Source: Hirudinaria manillensis (taxonomy: Eukaryota; Annelida; Clitellata; Hirudinida; Hirudinidae). From it: a stretch of 64,000 nucleotides of DNA. This document shows positions 46,441 to 61,718 of the stretch, piece after piece. The stretch lies in contig CM067528.1 in NCBI GenBank assembly GCA_034509925.1, positions 3,069,501 to 3,133,500 of the forward strand, given 5' to 3'. The notes under the pieces are model-generated. The model saw only the letters and a program-made list of their open reading frames with translations. It was not told where the DNA came from and made no database searches. Made by a program: the position numbers and the translations under genes. Numbering within the stretch: the first letter of the stretch is position 1; each line of letters opens with the position of its first letter.

Positions 46441-47150
46441 CGAAGTATTATATTGAAGTAGCTTCAAAAATGCCGAAAGTGTTCTCCTCCGAGTAAAGCC
46501 AGTATTAGAGAAAGTTTGACGGAAACCGACCGGAGTAGCCGCACTCAGATCAACAAGTTAATATGAGTCGTGTTTACATGAAATGATATGGCATTTGCAA
46601 ATATTTATATAAAATTAGTTATTTTTTACGGTAATATTACAAATTACTCCGTGATTTCTTTTCATTTTGATAAAATCAGAGTCCTTTGTGTAATTATCTC
46701 AAAATTGAGTGTTGTTGCAGCCATTGAATTAATTTTAAATTTAACCATATCATTTTAATCAACACGAATTATTTCAATATTTGATTAACACAATTACTAC
46801 AAATGGAATCGGAGCCTCTTAAGGAATTACATTCCTAATGCTTCTGGAAAATACATTTCTGGATTAAATAATTATAAATTTAGATTTCACGTGTACCGAA
46901 TTGAACTGAAGTATATAGACTTGTTTTAAATGACGTTTTAAAGTCTTTCCGCATCGAATTCTGATGGAATCTGTGGATTACCAGGCATTCCACCCCCACA
47001 TTGCCTGCCGTCTGACAACAGCAACTGACGTCATTGATAACAATGTACGTTTATTTTTGGCTTCATCTGAGTTAGCTGAGTTTCCGTAAGCTCCGGGTTA
47101 TTAATTAAAAATGTAAAAGCGTTATACGAATTTACAGCTTCGTCGCAAAA
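46441..47150. promoter_or_regulatory. Bidirectional upstream region of MTMR2 and Smaug
   Basis: Start codons of the two divergent genes are 710 bp apart. No TATA box stands out on either side. TGACGTCA (palindromic CRE) lies at about 47029-47036 and TGACGTTT near 46931; both are candidate ATF/CREB-type sites. Confidence 0.4.
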
Positions 47151-50100
47151 ATGTCAGCTCTTTTTAAAGATCAGTTTTCTAAAACGAGCGAATGGTTTTC
47201 AAGCTGGAATGAATGCGAGCAAGTGGTTGCTCTTTATAACTTAATTAAAAAGATGACTCCTAGTCAGGCTTGCTTTTTGTCAAAAGTTTTGCCACAACTG
47301 CCATCTAGTAATACCAGTTTGGATATTGAGTTACTTGAATATCAGGCAAACGATCCAAGTAATATTTTGTATTCACTTAACTTTATGAACAATTTATTTA
47401 TGCAATGCATTACATTTTCTTTTAGATTTTATATCAAATCTGAGAAAAGAGCAACCGGAGATCTTGATAAAAGAGCTTGTGAAATTACTGCCACTGTTAA
47501 AACCATGCAGTTTTTTGGCAGCTAAAGAATATGTTAAACTAACATCATCTATTGTCACAAATCCTTCCTTCAAGACATTCATGATCGACGATTTGTATCA
47601 AATTATCTTCTACTTATCTCTACATCCATCCGTTTCAAAAGAAGATTGGCACCAACTTTACATATGGAGGAGCAGCCTCGAGGAATTATCGAATTTGAAC
47701 AAAATTGATTCCGTCAATGAACATTTCAACTCGTCAGATTCTTTTCTTCCGGTTGTCCAGGTTTGTTTAGTGATTTTTGCATATAATAAGTTTGCTTTAA
47801 TATAAATGTATTCATCCCTTCACATATCAATATCAGGTCTCTGATGCCTCTTTAAGTCAGTCTGTCCCAGAATCGAGGGAAATGGTTTTGGAGAGGGAGT
47901 TCTTAAATGTTCCAGAAAGCTTTTTAGGGTCCAATTATCTCCTTCCACCCTTACCGCAGGATGCATTTGGGACAAGAAAAACCTCAAATTCCATGTCAAT
48001 GGTTGACGAGAGAGATTTGTTCAAAGATCAGATTGGATCTAAAGATCTCCAACTACCTCATCTTGTCAATTCATACTTTTCAAATTCAGGTTCCAATAAA
48101 ATTTAATTAATCGATTATGATAATTTACAAGTTCTAATCTAAAAGAATGTTATTTTTCTGCAATTTTAAGATGAATTATTTAATTAGGAGCTTAGAGCTT
48201 GCATTATCTGACGTTATCTGGGGTAGAAATTTCATATTATTAGCAATTAGCTCAGTAATTGCTGAACATTTCAACAGCACCCAAGCAGCATCAGGCTCTG
48301 ACGAGAACGGCATCTATTTCCTCTTATCCGAGCTGCTCCGACTGGATCACGCACAATGCCCACAAAGGGAACGCCCACAAAGTCAATCAAAGTTGGCATT
48401 TGTCCTTTCCAAATATTTTTTTCCTATCGAAAGATGTCAGGATACGAGAGACGGCATATTTTTGTTGTTATCAGCGTACCTCACAGCAGACCACGCACCG
48501 TTGTCACCTCAAAGCAGCGGGGCGTCTACCGGAAGTGCTGGAAGTGACCTTCACAATCTCCCCGAAGATCCTGCCATGTTCGGTGAGTTGTTGTGAGTTG
48601 TTTCTAACGTGGATTTCCTTTTCTGCCCGTTACATTAAAGCACCAGCTGTTGGATGCTTTCGATAATTGAAAGTGGAAATTGTGGACTCATGTTCTTGCC
48701 GTGGAATGCTTTCAGATGTTTCCATGTGGCTCAAGAGTTTGAGACTCCACAAATATCTGTTCATCTTTGAGAAGTTAAGTTACCAAGAAATGATGGAGCT
48801 TACAGAGGATTGGCTGGCTGGACAGGTACAGACATTTCTCTCTTGATGGGAAGGGATCAGGAATCTTAACAGCCGTAATTTATGATAAATTATTTTTTAG
48901 GGTGTGACAAAAGGTGCCAGGAATAAAATTCTAATTAACATAAAGAAGCTTCAAGAAAGACCTTGTCTCTTAAGGGCCATTGAGAAGGTGGTTAGATATC
49001 TCAACATACTCAATACTGGAGCCTAATTAATATTCATAAAAATAGTTAATAAGTCATAACATAAATTTAATTATTTAACTTAATTAATTTACTTTTTCTT
49101 TTTTTTTTCAGAACATCCTCGGCGGTCGTGATCTCAGTCAATGCGTTTTGGACCTGAAGCAGGTGATCTTTGCACCGATCTGTTCCTCCGATTCCACCGA
49201 GGAGGTTCGGAAGGATCGATCCGAGGACGGCACCTCGACCTTCGATGTCACGTCTTCCGAGAATTACTCGGACGTCGTCAGAAGTCCTGCCGAGAATTTG
49301 CCCACTCAAATATCGAGGGTTCTCGGAAAACGTTGGTCGAATTTTTTTTTTTATTTGTTTGAAGAGCTTTGGCAATGAATCGCTCGATGCTTTGGTTGCT
49401 TGCAAATAAAATTTGATTGCATCCTTGAGGTTCTATTCCTAGCAATAAAAATATTTTTATTGCATTTTTTTTTAAAATAAATTTTAATTCAATTAAAGTT
49501 TAATTATTTGTTTATCAGTGTGTTCTCAGCTTCTGGTTTCTTCATGTCCCGACTCAGAATGCCTACTCAATTACGTACAGTTGCTAGAAAGATGTTCCAA
49601 TCATTATGTAAGCTTATCATATCGTATAAGATTTATGATAGCTCTTTAGTCTTCAAAATAATGTGTTATTAATCCTTGTAATTTTTTTTATTCTTATTGA
49701 TATTTATCTGATAAATATGCATAATTAGTTTATCCTGAAATGTAGTATTACCATACTACAATGGTAATTCCTGTACAATGATGCCTAAGTATGTTTGACT
49801 GAATTTTTACATCCTACGTTAATGTTTATGAAATTTGTCTGACTTCTCAAAACCAGGCATTTAGTGCAGAGCAGAAGAAGAAGATGATGTTCTGGAAGCA
49901 GCAGATACAAAACACATGGAGTGGCCTTCTAACCAAACAAATGAACTTGAGATGCAAGACAAAGTACCACACACATTTATTATCAACTTTAACAGTTTTT
50001 CTTTTAAGTTACTTTAAAGTTAATTTAATTCATTTAATTTGCTTTCCTTTTACAAGCCACCCACAGAATCTGCCTCTACCATTCAGCAAGCCAAAGCCAA

Positions 50101-50929
50101 AACTGACCCAGAGGTACTCAAATCCAATCAATGCCTCCCAGTCATGTTTGGCAATGAAACCTCCCATTATGGTTCATCCCCATCTCCTGAAAGTATCCCA
50201 TCCGAATCCTCAGTTCTATTCACCTCCGTCTGGCGTCTTTCCCACCGCTACCGTCTGTCATCAAGCCCAACCGTTCCATGCCATTCCTCTCCAGCATTCT
50301 GAACCTCTGCCAGTATTTGGCCACCAGTCCTTAATGCCACCCCTCCAGATACAAATCGATCCCCAGGAAGGCCGACGGAATTATCTCCACGAACCGAATC
50401 ACGAAGCGTTTTCCGTTAGTCTCCATAAAATGTCGTTCAAAGCGTAATGTTTTTCTTCATGTAGGGTTCCGTTTGGTTGGATTCAATAACGAAACCATTG
50501 AATTGACAGCTTAAAATCCCCCTCGGACGTACTCAATCGGCTCCCCTCTCCTCGCCCGGCGCCCACAAGTCCTTCGTTCCGTCGGACGGTAGGAGGAATT
50601 GAACTCATTGATGACGTATCATCCTCTTTATTAGAAATTCATGGTTTAACAATTAAACATTGAACTCAAACGTGTCATATATGTAATCTATATTTCTTGA
50701 CTTAAAACTCATCTCTGACCGATATCTCTCTCCTTCTTCTCATTTTCTACCTCGTACTACCTACTGCTTTAAACATTGATTTGAATTTTAAAGTTTTTTA
50801 ATGTTTTATGAAATTTCAGCACTGGAGAACGAAGTAGCCTCGTCTCCGACAACGGAAGACATCCACGCAAATCTGGAGTCTCTGTGCTTAAACATGATGG
50901 AACACGCCTTGGGAAATTCGAACGACTGA
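47151..50929 (+). CDS. SAMD4A: Smaug / SAM domain-containing protein 4 homologue
   Basis: Thirteen exons: 47151..47358, 47426..47760, 47837..48089, 48278..48391, 48487..48582, 48716..48825, 48901..48987, 49112..49331, 49519..49607, 49857..49963, 50057..50414, 50510..50588, 50820..50929. They give 721 residues; human SAMD4A is 718. Smaug binds stem-loop SREs in mRNAs through its SAM domain and recruits deadenylase and translational repressors in cytoplasmic granules. The N-terminal Smaug similarity/PHAT-type region starts FKDQFSKTSEWFSSWNECEQ. The SAM domain spans about residues 336-402 (MWLKSLRLHKYLF...GQGVTKGARNKILINIKKL). TDHAPLSPQSS, LCSQLLVSS...LLERC and the tail LESLCLNMMEHALG all match the family. 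The choice of frame for exons 4, 11 and 12 was made by matching family motifs and phases, so those joins are the ones to check. Confidence 0.9.
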
Positions 50930-51824
50930 AGCCTCGACATCACGAAGCTCCTTAGAATCTTTGTGTTGTCGCTTATTAAAGATTACCTCCTGCCGCTGAC
51001 AACGACCCGATCGGATTTTGCACAACAACGACGGCTCGGCCCCCTGTCGAAGCCTGTCACAAAACTAGATTTTTCCAATCGTCGACCTCTGACTCCTCGG
51101 TTTTCTTTGCTGTCTTGCACGTAACCTCTCGCTATTAACGAAGTTCCTCACTGCAGATCCTCAAAACATATCTGTCCTCGGCATCTGCCGAGCAGTTTCG
51201 TGCCAGTAATTTTGTCGGCCCACGTCTCGACTTTTTTTATACGGGCTACGTTTTCCATGCGGGCATCTCAAAGTTCGAGCTGGTCTTTCCGTATTTATTT
51301 TTTCGGAGTATTCGCGGTCCGGTCGTTAAGAAGTTTTGAAGCGGACCGGCACGCCGTTAATATCGTTTAAGTTTGGAAATTAAGAGGGTCGGTTCCGCCG
51401 CGTTTTGACTTTTGTAATGATTTTTTACCATTTTTATTGTATTGCGATGCATCACCGGGCAGTGCTGGTCACTGTCGTCTTAAATGATAATTTGTGGCTT
51501 TCTTGTTGTTGTTGTTGTTTCTCTGTTATTTACTGAATAAAGTGCTTCAACTCTTAAGGTAGAGAATCGAGTCAATTCTTCATCACATTGAAATGCATAA
51601 ATCACCTTTAGATGTGTGTGTGTGGGTGGGTGGAACGTAAAACACCGTGAAACTATGTTTTCCAAAAGATCTTAAATGATCAACAAATGATTAATTTCAA
51701 GCAGTTTTTTCACTCAAACAGACCGGAGAAATGAGCAGACGACAACTTGAAACAACACCAGAATTACTCAGAAGGTTGGATGACTATCACTCCTGCGCCA
51801 ACAATTTCCTACGAGCGACTGGAT
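50930..51824. other. 3' flanks of Smaug and ST7 (convergent)
   Basis: GC content is higher at 50930-51380 than in other spacers, which suggests a Smaug 3' UTR. An AATAAA-like ACTGAATAAAGTG lies at about 51531-51543 on the plus strand, a good polyadenylation signal. No other gene seen. Confidence 0.55.
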
Positions 51825-54800
51825 TCATATCTTTGAGATCATGTGGAGAGCATTCGGAGGTAAAATTGCCTCTAACTTGTTGACAACATAACTCAGAGGC
51901 CAGTACACCCAAGAAAGCATCTGAGAAAATTAAGGAGAGCACAAATAAATTACAAAAATAACTCATGAAAATATGTTGGAACCTAGAAAACGAGTCATCG
52001 GATGTACTGACTACTGACGAAGACCTCATTAACGAACGAGAATCAGAACAACCCTTGCAACAAAAAATGAAAATTCCTCTCACCGCTTTGACGGCAGCTG
52101 CCATGAGCTCGGGGTATCGATGAGTTAGTAACGCAAGTGCTGCAGTAAACGTGCACAGTCCCCCGGTGAACACTATGAAGAAAGGCAGGTCCTTCTTCGG
52201 GTATACAGACAGTTCGTGGAATGCTAGGAGAGGACATTATTATAAGTTCAGTTCAGTTATTAATCAACGATGTTATAAGTTGTTGTAAGAATCGATAATG
52301 CTGCATAATTATCATAAGTTTCGATAACTGATCAACGATCAAGTTAATCAAATTATCATCATCATCATCATCATCATTAACACATCACTGAATATAACCA
52401 GAAATGAAAATTAAAAAAGAAAACATAGAAATAATATTTCGAATGAATGCGAGCAAACCTGGCAAGAGCTCCCGGTCGGCATTCTCGGTGCAGGTCGGAT
52501 AGGGATAGAAAAGATGGCCCTTCTCGAGGGGGTACGGAATCATTCGGAAGGCTGAGGTAAACAAAGAGTTCAACTTGGTCAAAAGGGCGAAAAGTATTGC
52601 TTTTGTTTACAAAAAGAAAGAAAGAAAAAAAACGGCTTTGAATCAAAATCCCGAACAAACTTCCTTCCCAGGTGCAGTGGAGCAGATTAAGTGCTCCGTC
52701 CACTCGTTTCCAGTGCTGCAAGTGGAAAAATGCATAAGCTATTGCCTCGCTGTCTCCTCTCTTTAGGATGTGCTCAGGAGGAAATATGAGAGGCTTCATT
52801 TCAAGGAGGTACTGAGGAGAAATGGAAGAAAATGAATGAGCATCGGTCGTTGACCTTAAACTAACCCTAACCAAAACTTCTACTCACTTTGGGTACGTGC
52901 GGATTGAATTCGACGGCCCTGTGGATGGCTTCCACGGCACTCATTTCGGTCGCAGTGAGGCCCCTCCTCGACGCCGCGTCAGGACTAAACCTGTTATTTA
53001 ATTTTTAAAAATGTTTTTATCGTATTAACTAGAAATTAAGCCCGATAAATTCAAATGAATTATATCTCCTCAACAATGAATGAATTATTATTATTATTAA
53101 TACGATGAATCACCAAATCGATAAAGCAATGTTCCCTCACTTGTCTGCCACCTGCCGGGCTTTTAAAAGAGCTGCAGTGTAACAAATGGTTGCAGATTTT
53201 GGGAGACTGATGTCTGGACATGAACATTAAAATACTCTTTAATGTCTTGGAAATTTGTACAAAAATATTTATATTTATTAATTTTAATTGAATAATTATG
53301 CATAATAATCGACATACTGAGGCAACAAAACGTATCACGAATACGACGTACCGTCATATTTTACGAGCAGTGCTTGCACGTCCGCATACAGTTGGAGTTC
53401 CAAGAGTGCTTCTATCAAGTTTTCATGGATGTTGAACAAGTTGTATCCTTGAAATTCTTTTATCAACTGCAATATTTCAACAACAGCCACATCAACGACG
53501 ATCTCGACGTGAAACGTGCCGAACACGCGAGCACGCACGCATGGGAAACGGAGACTGAAAACGAAATCAAGAACGAACATCTCTCATGATTTTGACGGCT
53601 TCTCTCGTCCTTCCCAGTTTCCTGGCGCACATGGCCAATCGCCGCTTGATGTAAACCAGGATGTTCATGTCTCGTCCTGGAATTAAAGACATTTAAACGT
53701 GACTTGAAATGAATCACAAAAGGACTCTTCATTCCTCCCCGAAGTTTCGAGAGATCCTCGACTCACTGAGAGGGTTGTCGCCGGAACTGTTGCCATGGAA
53801 ACTGTAGAGCTGCTGGGACTTGCGATAGTTGACCTCTGCATGTTTGTAAGCCACCTTCAGTTGCTTTTCAACCTAAGGCATATAATAGGTGTCTTTGAAT
53901 CAACACGACGTAAAAAACGGGGAATCACTAATAACTACCAATTATTTACATTATCAGTAATATAATAATGTTAAATATTTATATTATTATATTCTAATAA
54001 TAATGCCAATTATTTATATTATTATATTATATTCTCATAATAATGCCAATTATTTATATTGCTGCATTATATTCTCATAACAATATCAATTATTTATAGC
54101 TGGAAAAGATCCACAACTTGGTCTGAGATTGTGTGACCAAAGTACAGTCTCAGAAGCTGAGCCTGATAATGAGAAAACTGCTGAAGCATGATGAAATGCC
54201 TCTTAATCTTATCATCTCTGACTTATCAGTCCATGCACTTAATGTAATTCAGTGTCATGGATTCTGGAGAACAATCCATTTTCTAGGAGCTGTTGTTATC
54301 AAAGCACAGACTTCGCTATCATAGGATACAAATCCCACCTCGGCTATCGTTTGACATTCTTCCTCTGCCAGGAGAATCATTGCTGTTGCACACCTGGAAC
54401 GAAGTGGAAAACTTAACGAGAAGAATGGACAAAGGCAGACGACAATGAACGCAGTTTTAGTTCTGTTATCAGATTATGTCTCAATTTATCAGGAGATTGG
54501 AGTTTATAGTCAACCAAATCACAGGTCAAATACAAAATAAATAATTATATATCAAAATAGTTGAAATAACTTTTTAAAAATAATTAGCAGAGTGATTTTC
54601 CAGCAATGACATCCATATAACTTGAATAATTTCTCAGAGTCCTATTTTAAAGTAATCTCAACCCCAACAATCCTAAGTCCTAAGTTAAACTTCTGAAATA
54701 TTAACGTATCATAACATCAACAAAACAAATTATGATAACTGTAAACATTTGTAAATATGAAGTGTGCCTTTGCACCAGAATCATGGTAAACTGATGCTCA

Positions 54801-57175
54801 AAAGAAAAAATAAATAAATACAAAACAACCCTCAAAAATTAAGATTTTATTTTTTATTTTTTGAGGGGAACGCGATACAATTCTGATCTCACTCCGGGTT
54901 TTTAGAGAGTGCCTCCTTGGCTGCCTTGATCCTTGCCTGAGTGTTTCGTTCTCTCCACGTGGTCTGCATAACTGAACGAATGCATAACTGGTTCTTAATG
55001 GATTACCAATCACAATGCATCTTCTGAAACCGGTCGAGCAATTAGCATGCAACGAACGAATAAATCGAAATTAATCAAAAAGGAAAAAATGAATTTCATA
55101 ATTAAATACCTTACCTATTTATTAAATACCTTTAATTATGAAATTCATTTTTTAAGGGTATTTAATTAAAGGGAGGTCCTATTATTATTATTATTATTAT
55201 TATTATAATCAAACGATCCGAAAAGGATTCACTTTCGTATTCCGGCTTTCCTGCGTCACATTCGCAGTTGAAGAACGTTTGATGATCTTGAGCACTGAGA
55301 TTCATGTCGTAATAGGTCAGAGGTTCTTTGTTTGTGGCTGCAGAGTATCTCTGGTACTCAGCCCCTCGGAACAGGTTCAGAGGATTTCGCCAAACTTTGC
55401 ATTCTAGAAAATTGTAATGATTGTAATAACTCATAAGAAGTTTTAAGTGTGACAAATAATAACTAACTAGTCTTATATCATTCTTATCGAGTTCATGAAA
55501 CAATTTTACTCCTTCCAAGTTTAAACACGAGAGATGTTTGGATAATTGGACTGAGAACCGACATGATATTCAACAAATGCTCTGTTTACTTAAGAAAATT
55601 TCTGCTAATATTGCACCTGAAATTTCGACCTTCAGAGAAGTATATCATGGATATGGATATCATGGATACAGATATCACAACGCGATGCTTCCATGACATT
55701 AACAATTAAAACTAACAAAATTAAATCTACGTGGTCTCGAAAGATGGCTTGAAGAACTTATAAAAGGCATTGAAAAAAAAAACTCCGGATTTTATTTTCC
55801 CATTTTTTTGTTTTACAAATCATTTTCTTGTTGATCAAACAAATCAAACAACATGTGAGTTTCAAATGTTGCTTGAACTGGAAAAACATTATCAGCCAGT
55901 GGATCAGTCATGGAAAGTTGTAATCTCATCATCATCATCGCCATCGCCATCATCATCATAACATCAAGATTGCATGGTAAAATCAAATTTAAATTTGTGC
56001 AAAGAAAAAGCAGACATTCCACATAAGATTGAAATCTATAGGAAGGTTGCTTATTGTTTTATGCATTAGTCCTTAAGTCCTACGTGGGTATCCAACAACC
56101 GCCCGACATAATTTCATTCATTCATTCCATTGTAGCTCTTCACATTAGATAAATTTGATCAAAGAAATGGTACAATTAGCTTCTTATTTAGAGTTATTAT
56201 TGAAGTTGGTTTAACAATTAATCAAATTAAGTTTCAAAAAGTTATTATATTATGATGATAAATAATAAAACAACAAATAACAGGCGACCTAATTTTAGAA
56301 AATCACTCACAAATCACGAAAACCAACCGGTGATGGGGTGCGGCCCGACATTTCCGTTACTGGTTCCATCTCCGTTTGTACCATCCATCCATCCCAGATA
56401 GGGGGACAAGTGGTTCAAGGATACTTGTTCAATGAATGAAATGCCATACTTCTTGAAGTACCACCACTCAAACAACTGCAATCAAAAAATATCCACAAAA
56501 GTATTAATTAAGTCTGATTTGAATTTGGAGAGTAACATGATTTTTATGAATTGAAATCAAATCAAGTCAAAACTCAGACCAGGATCAGGCCAGAAATTAA
56601 GGAAGATGTTCCTGTCAGAGCGACATAAAACTTGGGTGTCAGATTCGTAAAAAACAACGATACTGAAATCCAAGAGCAAATAATTCAGTTAAACAAGTGA
56701 ATATCAAGGCATGAAATGCAATGGATAACTTTTATTTGACTCAATTACTGATCACAAGTGCTTGTCAGCACTAACAATCTCATTAATTAATAAGCATTTA
56801 ACGACCAGGTAACCGACTATATGTACTACAAGTCTACTGGGCAGAAACAGTAAGCCACGTAGAAATTCCAAAGTATTTTCGTAGCACCGCTTCAAAACCG
56901 AATAAACCAACATAATGATGTTCTGAACTGTTGTACTATTTGCAAACTTGTTTAATAAGAAGTGTAGTACTAAAAGTCAGCTGATTATTTTATTAACATC
57001 GAACAGGCAAATATTTCAACATACTTGATGCTAGGCTTTCTCCAATTCTCAGGGGTGTTCTGAGGATGTAACAAGTAAACGCAACCAAAATAATCCATAA
57101 AACCAGCAAATATATCCACAACCAGCTTATCCAAATTTTAAACTGGTCAAAAATCCTACGCATAGCACCAGCCAT
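51825..57175 (-). CDS. ST7: Suppressor of tumorigenicity 7 (ST7) family protein
   Basis: Fifteen exons (transcript order 57025..57175, 56580..56662, 56328..56475, 55233..55403, 54893..54971, 54339..54393, 53767..53872, 53579..53676, 53352..53466, 53141..53213, 52888..52990, 52661..52811, 52459..52551, 52084..52223, 51825..51920) give 553 residues. ST7 proteins are multi-pass membrane proteins of unclear molecular function with a TPR-like central region. Membrane spans appear at about residues 15-40 ([17 protein letters not shown]), 60-80 and near 490-515. Strong matches: [115 protein letters not shown]. The C-terminus ([13 protein letters not shown]) matches the shorter ST7 isoform ending in ILPSSLWHQLTRI. 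All 14 junctions are in phase. Confidence 0.93.
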
Positions 57176-57881
57176 CACGCTATGCTCAAAACATCTGAAC
57201 CTGAAAAAAAAAAACAAAAACAATATTGAACACGCGTCGAAAAAAAATAATATAAAAAGGTTTGAATGTTGCATCAAATTTATTTTACAATGTACTTTTA
57301 ATTATGTAACTTTAATAAATTACGTAATCGTACGAGATGGAAAGGATTAAGTCGACATTTTAGAACACTGTATCAACAGTCAATAAAACATTTTTAAAAA
57401 TATTTATGAAAGTTAAATAACATCAGTTGTCTACTAATTTATCATTCTTTATACAATTTCTTTATATATTCTTTAAATGTTAAGAATAATTTAAAGAAAT
57501 GAAATTGAAATAGCTTTTAAATAATTTTCTTTAATATAAAGCAAATAGTTTTGATTTGAAAAATGTGGATTTGGAAACAATTACAATGTACAATTTATTG
57601 ATTTTTCAAAATTGGTTATCTAGCACAAATGATGCTGCCGATTGAATTTTCTGCCAGACTTCTTTGAGGCATCGTATAAAAATGAATTTACGTTTGCACA
57701 TAATAAATTATAGGGCCTTATTAATTTAATCATAAATAAATAAGAAATTGAGCAGACGGAGATAGGCGAATGAAGCTTCTTTATGCTTTGTTAAACGTAA
57801 ATTTTATTTCCGCAAGTAATAACAAATTCAAGTTCAACATGAACTTAAATATCCGGTAAGGGGTTCTGTGATTGAAAGAAT
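57176..57881. other. Spacer upstream of ST7
   Basis: AT-rich spacer between ST7 and the next minus-strand gene. No exon recognised. Confidence 0.5.
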
Positions 57882-59632
57882 TCAAAGGATAGCCAAACCT
57901 TTGGCGTACCCTCGGGAAGGGGGAAAAGGGAGACAAATTCCACCCATCTCAAGCAATTTGGCCCTTATCTGACTGATTCTTGGCATGAAGAAGAAGAAAA
58001 AGATAATTCCTATCATATAAGTAAAGTTTGACTCCCCAAACCTATCCAAACCAAACAAGCTGAAATACTTTCTGGGTAAAAGTAAAAGTCAATGTTTGAC
58101 TGAAAGCCCAATCGCTGGCAACATTAATTGTTGTGACTGAAATGTTATCCAATTTAAATTTAAAAATGTCAAAGAAATTAATTTGGTCGAAATAAATTGG
58201 TAGAGTTTAGGTGAAATTTTGGACAAATCAGCTGCCATTACTACTCATAAAATATAATATTATATATTATTAATAAAACTGCATTTCAATTGGAATTTTA
58301 GTGATTTAAACTGAAGTAAAACATTGAGAAACAACTCAAATAAAACCATACGCTGTAACTTTTCAGAATTAAGAATTAAAAGAACATTTATAAGCGAACG
58401 ATGAGAGACTGACTGGATGGAAAAGGAATGGCACACGTCACCCTGTCACGCGAGGTTTGAGTGGATGTCCTTTGATGTCCTGGAGATCCTTTTGTTTCCT
58501 TTTTTTATCAATCACTCGTTTATCTTTCTATCGTGCTCGAAATGAGAGCGAAAGAGAATTGCTATAACTCATTCATTCGTTCGTTCATTCGTTCATTCAT
58601 TCGTTCATTCATTCATTCATTTATTCATTCATTCATTATGCCTTCACTGAAGTACCAAGTAAGGACTTGGAATTTACTCGATTTACTTGTTATATAAAAT
58701 TAATGTAATTCCTAATGAAAGTTATTAATCAATTTAAAGGAAATAAAAATCTCAGGAAGTTATGTAAATTTGTAATGCAGGAAGATGATTCATCATCAGC
58801 TAATAATTTATTAGTTCGTCGCTTCTTGAATGAATTTCTTTTCGATTTAATAAATTAAAGAGTTTAAAAAATAATCATCATAATCGTTTAATTCACCTCA
58901 ATGTGTCTCAACATAATTTCTTCAACTTCGTGAAAGGTCAACCACGCAATTTCAATCAAACCAATCGCCTTGGAATTCAACTGTTTATGATGAAAATGGA
59001 ATGAATACTTTTCTTTACCAATGATAAATCAATCTTTTAATAAAACGATGCTGACACATCCAAGCATAAAATCAAAAATTCTTCAACTTCCAGTTATGGA
59101 AATGATCTACCCTAGCTCTCTATACTGGTATGTTATGTTATGTTTGTTATGGTTATTCCCCTGAACCGTGGCGCATCTGGAAATCATCGATGGGTTTGGC
59201 GATACACGTTCTAACAAGGATCAGTGGTCTTTGGGACCCCGGAGTAGAATCATTGCCGGAGCCGAGTACGGAAAATGTATGTCTTTATGTATATGTAGGT
59301 AAATATGTAAATTGCATGTGTATATTTAAATAAATAAATTTAAATAACTAAATAAAAATCAAATCCATGTTAAATAATAAATTTAAAAAAAAAACAAATA
59401 AAACCTACCACGTCCTTGGTCGAAACACGAGCAGACGATAAGGAAGCCTGAGAAAAGTATCAGCAATTAGCAAACTCCTCGCAGGCTAATACGACTCGTA
59501 CGACCTTGAACTCTGAACATTTGTGCCCCTCATGAAAAAGGAAGGCATCTTTGGAACACCCTCTCAACTTTGTGACTGAAAAAGTGGATGATGACGACGA
59601 CGACGAAGACGATGATGACAGTGATGGTGAAA

Positions 59633-59678
<46 letters not shown>

Positions 59679-59751
59679 AATCTAGTGATTTAGAACTGGC
59701 GCTGCTACCGAGAATTGTCGAAATCGTATTTGGATTGGTAAACCATGACAT
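57882..59751 (-). CDS. Unrecognised six-exon protein, 123 residues
   Basis: Exons in transcript order: 59709..59751, 59505..59575, 59409..59447, 58897..58980, 58442..58479 and 57882..57978. Donors are GTAGCA, GTCGTA, GTAGGT, GTGAAT and GTGACG. They form one open frame from ATG to TGA across five introns. I do not recognise it. It starts MSWFTNPNTIS, continues with KDAFLFHEGHKCSEF, has a helical amphipathic middle (IGLIEIAWLTFHEVEEIML) and ends KPRVTGISQIRAKLLEMGG followed by a Pro/Arg/Gly-rich tail. No signal peptide or membrane span. A 5' UTR acceptor (CATTTCAG) precedes the start by 20 bases. The support is phase agreement and splice quality; the two weakest joins are the acceptor of 58442..58479 and its GTGACG donor. 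Confidence 0.55.
58566..58637. repeat. (ATTC)n-type microsatellite
   Basis: ATTC/GTTC tetranucleotide run of about 18 units in an intron of the 123-residue gene. Confidence 0.9.
59634..59677. repeat. (ATG)n tract
   Basis: About 14 ATG units preceded by a degenerate GAC/GAT stretch (59587-59633), in the first coding intron of the 123-residue gene. Confidence 0.93.
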
Positions 59752-60470
59752 TGTGACGAAGTAATCCTAATCTGAAATGACATCATCGTTATCGTCGTCG
59801 TCATCATAGGCAACACCGAATGTTGTTGTTATTCGTGACTGGTTTGACACCTCAAAAGGTGATTCTGGTTGGGGTCACGTGTCTCGGTAATTAGTTGCGC
59901 AACGACCTGTTAATCCCGGCGACAATAACAACAACCACAACAAACGACTTTTATCATCGTCGTCATCGTCTTCCTCGTCGTGGTTACGTGTTTTTTATCG
60001 TTGTTGTTGTTGTTGTTATTGTAGCCATGTCAGTTCTATTTATAGACTTCAATAGCGATCCAATGGTGGCACCTGATATACCTGATACGTCGTTATCAGT
60101 GCCAATAATCGCATTATTAATTATAACTATTGTCCTATTATATCACTCCAAGGCTTATTTTAAGATTACGACATTATAATATTATAATGACATGTTAAAA
60201 TATGCGTCGCCAATGATAATAAGCAAGGGTCATCATTACCGCGTCACGTCATCCAATCGTAACGTGACGATAGGATCGCCGGCTGAACTCCAGAAGGTTA
60301 AATCACGTGACCTTTGACGCCGAGTGGGCGTGGCAAGAGGTAATTAACATGTCAGTTACTCGACTGCTATCGAGATAACTACCGGTGGTCACGAAACTTG
60401 GTGTAAATGACAACATGCTCATGGCGACGACGACGACGATGATGATGATTGTTGTCATCATATTATTATT

Positions 60471-61717
<1,247 letters not shown>

Positions 61718-61718
61718 G

